From Planctomycetota bacterium (lineage in GTDB: Bacteria > Planctomycetota > UBA1135 > GCA-002686595), in contig NYYZ01000053.1 in the NCBI GenBank assembly GCA_002686945.1, positions 1 to 64,000 of the forward strand: DNA of 64,000 nt. Reading direction: 5' to 3'. The first letter of the stretch is position 1. The number at the start of each line of letters is the position of its first letter. Below the pieces are notes generated by a model. It searched no databases. It was not told the origin of the DNA and saw only the letters and a list, made by a program, of their open reading frames with translations. Both the position numbers and the translations under genes were made by a program. Positions 61,701 to 64,000 of this stretch are shown here, piece by piece.

Positions 61701-63732
61701 TGACGGACACCTGATCATGCGTGTGCCAACCCCGGCGGGAGCCGAAGTGATCGCTGCGTCGGTCAAAGGTGGCATTGGTGAGGCACGCGTGCGGCCAGAC
61801 GCGGTTCTGGTCTCAATCGATCCGCACTCCACCAGTGGCAGTATCGAGTTTGAATTCCGCGCGCGCATCGCCGGAGCGTTCAAACTGCTGCCGCCGACCC
61901 TGCGCAGCGAAAACAATCCCGGCGCCATGGTGGTTGGCCAGGCGCGGGACTTTGAAATCAAGAATGATCTGGACCAGGTGGAAAACACCTATCGCGCCAC
62001 GCCCGATGAACTCTACAGCCGAGGCCTACGCCAATTCGATGAGAGCCCCATCAACCATGAAGGCGCCCACAATGCGTTGACCAACCTGTATCTGGAGTTC
62101 GAGCCCTTCTTGCGGGAAAAACCCCTGGTACAAACCGCCCACCGACTATTGCAACTGGCGGTCAAGCGCAAGGATCCGGAACCAATCGTGGAGTACTTCG
62201 AAGTGATCAAGGAGAAGGACCCCAGCATCACGATTCCGTTCGACGAGGTGGTAGCCATTGGCGAGGCGTATCGCACACTGAACGAACACGAACGCGCAAT
62301 GCTCATCTTCCGCGCTACCCTGCTGGAGACCTTTGGTCGTGACACCAAAGTGGCAGGCGCCTTGGAAGAGCTGGGTGAATTCGCCAGCGCCATGGAATTG
62401 CTGCAAGAACTCTGGTTGGCCTACCCTGACTTCTCAGCGGTCAAGACAGCTCACCTGACTCTGACGGACAAATTGCTCGCCAAGGCGCAGACGGCACATC
62501 TGGACAAGAGCCTGGTGCGCAAGGACTGGCGCCGAGGAGGACTCGTGCTGGCGGGTTCCCGGCACTTGAATCGCTATCTGGCCCTGCACCCTACCGACCC
62601 CCAGGCCGCCGACGCGGCCCTGGCTCTGGTCAGCGCGCGCCTGGGCGTAAACGATTACATGGGCACCGCAGATCTGTCGGGTACCTTTGCAACGCTCTTT
62701 ACATCGCCACGTCACAAGGACGCTTTCATCTATAGCCAGGCGGTCGCCAACTGGTGGCTCGGCAAGGAAGAAGAAGCCTTGCAGGCCCTGCGACGGGTCG
62801 CTGCGGCAGAGTACGTGGAAGATGGACGTATCCACCCCAGCGAGAACCGGGATCTGGCCCTCTACATTCTAGGGCAGATCCACCACGCTCGGCGCGAGTT
62901 GACAGAAGCGAGCGAGTACTACGAGCGCGTCAAGGAACTCTTCGCCGATGCCCGCGAGGCGCTCAGTGACTTCCGTGAAAAGACAATTGCCTTGGACGAA
63001 GTCACCACGGTTCGACCCGGCGCAGCCACCGAGTTGGAGTTGCGTCACAAAGGCCTCAAGGAAGTAGAGATGTTGGTCTACAAGGTTGACCTCCTGACTC
63101 TCTACCTGAGAGAGAAGAACCTTTCCGAGATCACCCGAGTCAACCTCTCTGGAATTTCCCCCACTCTTCAGTCGGAGATTTCCCTTGAGGAATCAGAAGA
63201 CCGGCGGGAATCCAAGACTCCCATAACAATGGACTTGACCGAGCCCGGCGCCTATTTGATCATCGCCCGTGGCGACGAACTATTCACTTCGGGGCTGATG
63301 CTGATCAGTGATCTGGAGTTGGAAATTACAGAAGAGTCCGGTTCTGGGCGAGTCCGGGTGCAAGCCTTCGATGCCACCGATGGCACCTATATGCGTGACG
63401 TGGATGTGCGAGTGATTGGCAGTTCGAACGAGAGCTTCACTCGAGGCGTCACAGACCCACGGGGGTTGTTCGTAGCCGATACGGTTGTGGGCAGCGCCAC
63501 AGTAGTGGCCAAGTTGGGAGACGATCAATATGCCTTCCACCGAGGAGCGATCGCCCTTGGAGAACCGCAGATTCAAGACCACGAGCAGTTCGACTTGCAA
63601 CAGGAGAGCTCAGGCGCGTACTTCGATAACGTATTCCGATTGAACAGCGCTCAAAACGCCACCCGAGACCGTAGTTGGCAGACGGAATTGAACAAGTCCC
63701 GCGAGGGCGTCCAAGTCCAACAGGTGAAGTAG
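55798..63732 (+). CDS. Giant TPR / alpha-2-macroglobulin-family protein
   Basis: The product has 2644 residues; bacterial A2M proteins usually have 1500-2000. A signal segment at 1-25 is followed by TPR-like repeats to about 540, then MG-type beta domains. The A2M bait-side motif VSLAVVDAALLQLFPD lies near 1190-1205, a Gly-rich stretch (GGGAGGKYGGRFGGR) near 1325-1345, and the A2M core FWSPSVISDREGRAQVRFKMPERSTRWEL near 1365-1395. The thioester-domain region near 1571 reads RGPIWRCAVYQDASTPGY and has no GCGEQ-type motif. A second TPR block lies at about 2075-2400 and a second MG-like module at about 2400-2600. It is probably periplasmic or surface protein-trapping or scaffolding. Confidence 0.88.
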   Translation: MRILVQTALATLGLSLLIYSAATQEPEPFKGPDDALPGVPALVRDALLQGRTADALEALEHLDDLQPESKDFWALLRITALTEGKDLTQAVALAETFETEHKESPWLAKVRFRRAENLRQLRRFEEAERIFEAAAQALRSPERQGRLAQVYLVHAIRMAADRQPNEPDQGEQDLNGARELFGRVLDLDAPLSAVELALFERAVCSEKLSKHQQAVSDWKTYLDRKGLGRRQEARLRKGLAELEKGSAGDALRTLEDLVQDITTEAGDGAQGNDQVDATKERLSRARFAIAQTWAKRGMRDMARAAYGRFLEAHPENEKAFQAAFNIATLHREESHHADARDAYEAFRKRPRLSPDHKASVLQTEESLHQEALFLEAGMRTALDDHDGARELFAEYTRRYASGPRWSDAQRGIVDSVWAKGSSAVAKGEYDAARSTWAEFLSGWPLDARVPTVHLALAGLFDKEAREAKKAGEEFKPLLLQAVEAWRTVARRHPGSNQASQALFQLADTLEYRLEDVGAAVEAYRACNFGSYAGRAQARLAAMTSPRLNLETERTWRSNETARVKVRTRNLEELKVHVHALDLEAYFRKHLSHQRIEDLDLDLIAPDESFELKLKDYKQFAPLTQEIEIDVQGPGVWAIVVQSGDQRAATLLIRSDIEVLVKSSRREAFVFAQDMLTDKAASGVKVLLALPGQGEGGAALLRELRTGPDGTARVALDELQTTGEVQMFAARAGHVASDGLSLQGLRLSAGLTPRMVLFTDRGGYRVGETVNWRAIVRDVDDGSYTFNEGEEVRVEMIDPAGRRMRRADLPLGPFGTIAGAFALPQGASLGNWMLRGTTRKGMPFQTRFEVARFELRKVELLVKADRTVVYRGDNVTLTAQANWYYGQPVAGREVVFRLPDGREHRARTDQEGEAKVTYSTRDHANEGQLTFAASIPSEGVDASSAVYLAIRAFRLELEVPQHTRLAGEPVTIGIKATDPAGDPVETEVHLLALWQAPKGSPLWTSAEETSAEITLTTDPKGLGSWVLDPERGGSYTIRALATDRFGNPISDEENFYASGDNDPVRLRILTDQTKFNQGDNVALKVINRTPKNLALVTFEGETILEHRLVRFNEEKSELKFETSDAHFPNVQVAICMMEQGELHEAHVELNIDRKLNISLTPAKDVVAPGEEAVIGILVTDQLGNPAQAEVSLAVVDAALLQLFPDRTPDLQRTFQAAAHRHAGLKTTSSCAFSYRGRTQTIASEILREETRRQALGQWQEDQGRLFDSLDALGYVRGLDSAIEPQSGTQTLSDKRKRRSMNERARSPESESSVEEDFDAMTFNDVIGIGGGAGGKYGGRFGGRSKSLSAGGRARQAKAENEGDTLFWSPSVISDREGRAQVRFKMPERSTRWELIARGVTAGTLVGGAKGKLTSRAEFQLELLFPGELVEGDAPNPSVRIHDLVGLDTECRLTMTVETSEGTFSRTSTVTLPKSAAVTEVEFGLFDPLPEGALALKVSANLANTDENPEGITKNALVRPYGLAFTTSVGGVLDENTTTFLELPSGRKYGARTLQLEIGAGIDRLLIDEALDRGPIWRCAVYQDASTPGYIASELLGVTWVLHALEQTGTAGPTDLTELRDRAIGLVAALTSAQDKDGSWRTVFRRINDPVQSARCVWALAEARQIGISVLDQTMDLGLKYLTNAHRQASQQDGETKALLQHALAAAGKADFAALNRLYRERARLSPAALVHTSLALSAHGSLPMAADLCSLIEVQVATESTGHASWSVKGNSPTNLNKLEQTALAVLALKAAQPDSSLIDAGNQWMLGQRPFGKARGLVLGCLLDKDRSALAMGETMRIKIRIAGQAEQTVELRGGDPAQILIVDLENVADRRVSIDMTVEGRGKPHWAAVLEGFTRDLSATMDDHRDLVIAEERFMPAAPRLNGKALPTGFSILRDFQEQWINEVGQLARGQSANVRIRWWRDARRSADGHLIMRVPTPAGAEVIAASVKGGIGEARVRPDAVLVSIDPHSTSGSIEFEFRARIAGAFKLLPPTLRSENNPGAMVVGQARDFEIKNDLDQVENTYRATPDELYSRGLRQFDESPINHEGAHNALTNLYLEFEPFLREKPLVQTAHRLLQLAVKRKDPEPIVEYFEVIKEKDPSITIPFDEVVAIGEAYRTLNEHERAMLIFRATLLETFGRDTKVAGALEELGEFASAMELLQELWLAYPDFSAVKTAHLTLTDKLLAKAQTAHLDKSLVRKDWRRGGLVLAGSRHLNRYLALHPTDPQAADAALALVSARLGVNDYMGTADLSGTFATLFTSPRHKDAFIYSQAVANWWLGKEEEALQALRRVAAAEYVEDGRIHPSENRDLALYILGQIHHARRELTEASEYYERVKELFADAREALSDFREKTIALDEVTTVRPGAATELELRHKGLKEVEMLVYKVDLLTLYLREKNLSEITRVNLSGISPTLQSEISLEESEDRRESKTPITMDLTEPGAYLIIARGDELFTSGLMLISDLELEITEESGSGRVRVQAFDATDGTYMRDVDVRVIGSSNESFTRGVTDPRGLFVADTVVGSATVVAKLGDDQYAFHRGAIALGEPQIQDHEQFDLQQESSGAYFDNVFRLNSAQNATRDRSWQTELNKSREGVQVQQVK

Positions 63733-63735
63733 CCC

Positions 63736-64000
63736 TTATCGCTTCGCAATCCGCGACCGTTCCGCAACCAACCAGGTTGCGAGGCGGTCGCGCACCAATT
63801 GATGGGCTGGATCCTGCGCCAGATCCCGTCTCTCATCAGGATCGCTGACCAGGTGAAAAAGAGCCTCCTGTCGAATGCCCGGCGCTTCAAACACAAGGTA
63901 CTTCCACTCCGCCTCAATCACTCCTCGTTCCACGACTCCCGTATCCCCCCCAAAAGCTGGGGCCTGATACAAGAAACGTTCCTGACCTCGAGCCTCGGGG
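63736..64000 (-). CDS. Sulfatase, C-terminal end only (gene continues right of window)
   Basis: The minus-strand frame is open from the right edge to the TAA at 63736-63738, about 88 residues. GVIEAEWKYLVFEAPG and ALFHLVSDPDERRDLAQD are the typical sulfatase C-terminal strand and the DPxE-x-x-DLA motif. The catalytic part is outside the window, so activity cannot be judged. The stop is 3 bp from the stop of the convergent A2M gene. Confidence 0.8.
   Translation of the reverse strand, partial: PEARGQERFLYQAPAFGGDTGVVERGVIEAEWKYLVFEAPGIRQEALFHLVSDPDERRDLAQDPAHQLVRDRLATWLVAERSRIAKR

Overview
The window is GC-rich, densely packed chromosomal DNA. Many genes are coupled by 1-4 base stop/start overlaps (ATGA, TGATG, TTGA, GTGA), and GTG and TTG starts are common. 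The gene mix suggests a planctomycete-like, Gram-negative-type bacterium: a MoxR/Bat operon, secreted HEAT and PDZ/alpha-alpha-barrel proteins, sulfatase-family lipoproteins, a giant TPR/alpha-2-macroglobulin protein, a short basic-tailed Rho, and many signal peptides and lipoboxes. This placement is an inference from gene content. The MglA/roadblock genes are also typical of Myxococcota.

Layout. (1) 1-201: C-terminal part of a Lys/Ala-rich histone-H1-like protein ending in 27-bp repeats. (2) 668-5420 (minus): a five-gene operon with an MglA-like GTPase that has a long tail and a C-terminal membrane helix, three roadblock-domain proteins, and a TPR membrane protein. (3) 5619-7196: a secreted beta-propeller-like protein with its own intrinsic terminator. 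(4) 7391-9857: a single-aptamer glycine riboswitch, gcvT, gcvH and a LipM-type octanoyltransferase. (5) 10914-10988: tRNA-Gln(UUG) with an intrinsic terminator. (6) 11072-14649: cinA, tatC with a long first loop, and a membrane coiled-coil protein ending in a BRCT-like domain. (7) 14917-18247: coaE-rho-glycosyltransferase. (8) 18265-23850: GT2, a GT4 fused to a Trp-patterned coiled coil, a SAM methyltransferase and trxB. (9) 24069-28085: a glycoside-hydrolase-like lipoprotein, arsC and a short GlpD-like oxidoreductase. (10) 28328-32117: three GT4 glycosyltransferases. (11) 32114-42392 (minus): a degenerate sulfatase-fold lipoprotein and a complete MoxR-DUF58-BatA-BatB-BatC-BatD-BatE set. (12) 42499-48532: a lytic transglycosylase, a secreted HEAT protein and recG. 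(13) 48760-52542: a GT39-like membrane glycosyltransferase and a GH113-like lipoprotein. (14) 52661-55494: a sulfotransferase and a PDZ/alpha-barrel protein, each preceded by the same 40-bp element. (15) 55798-63732: a 2644-residue TPR/alpha-2-macroglobulin protein. (16) The end of a sulfatase at the right edge.

The most notable points are the tail-anchored MglA/roadblock operon, the shared 40-bp upstream element, the bookended thioester-less A2M protein, the Trp-heptad coiled coil on a glycosyltransferase, the membrane BRCT protein, and two envelope lipoproteins with enzyme folds that lack the expected catalytic residues. There is no CRISPR array, insertion sequence or prophage in the window.
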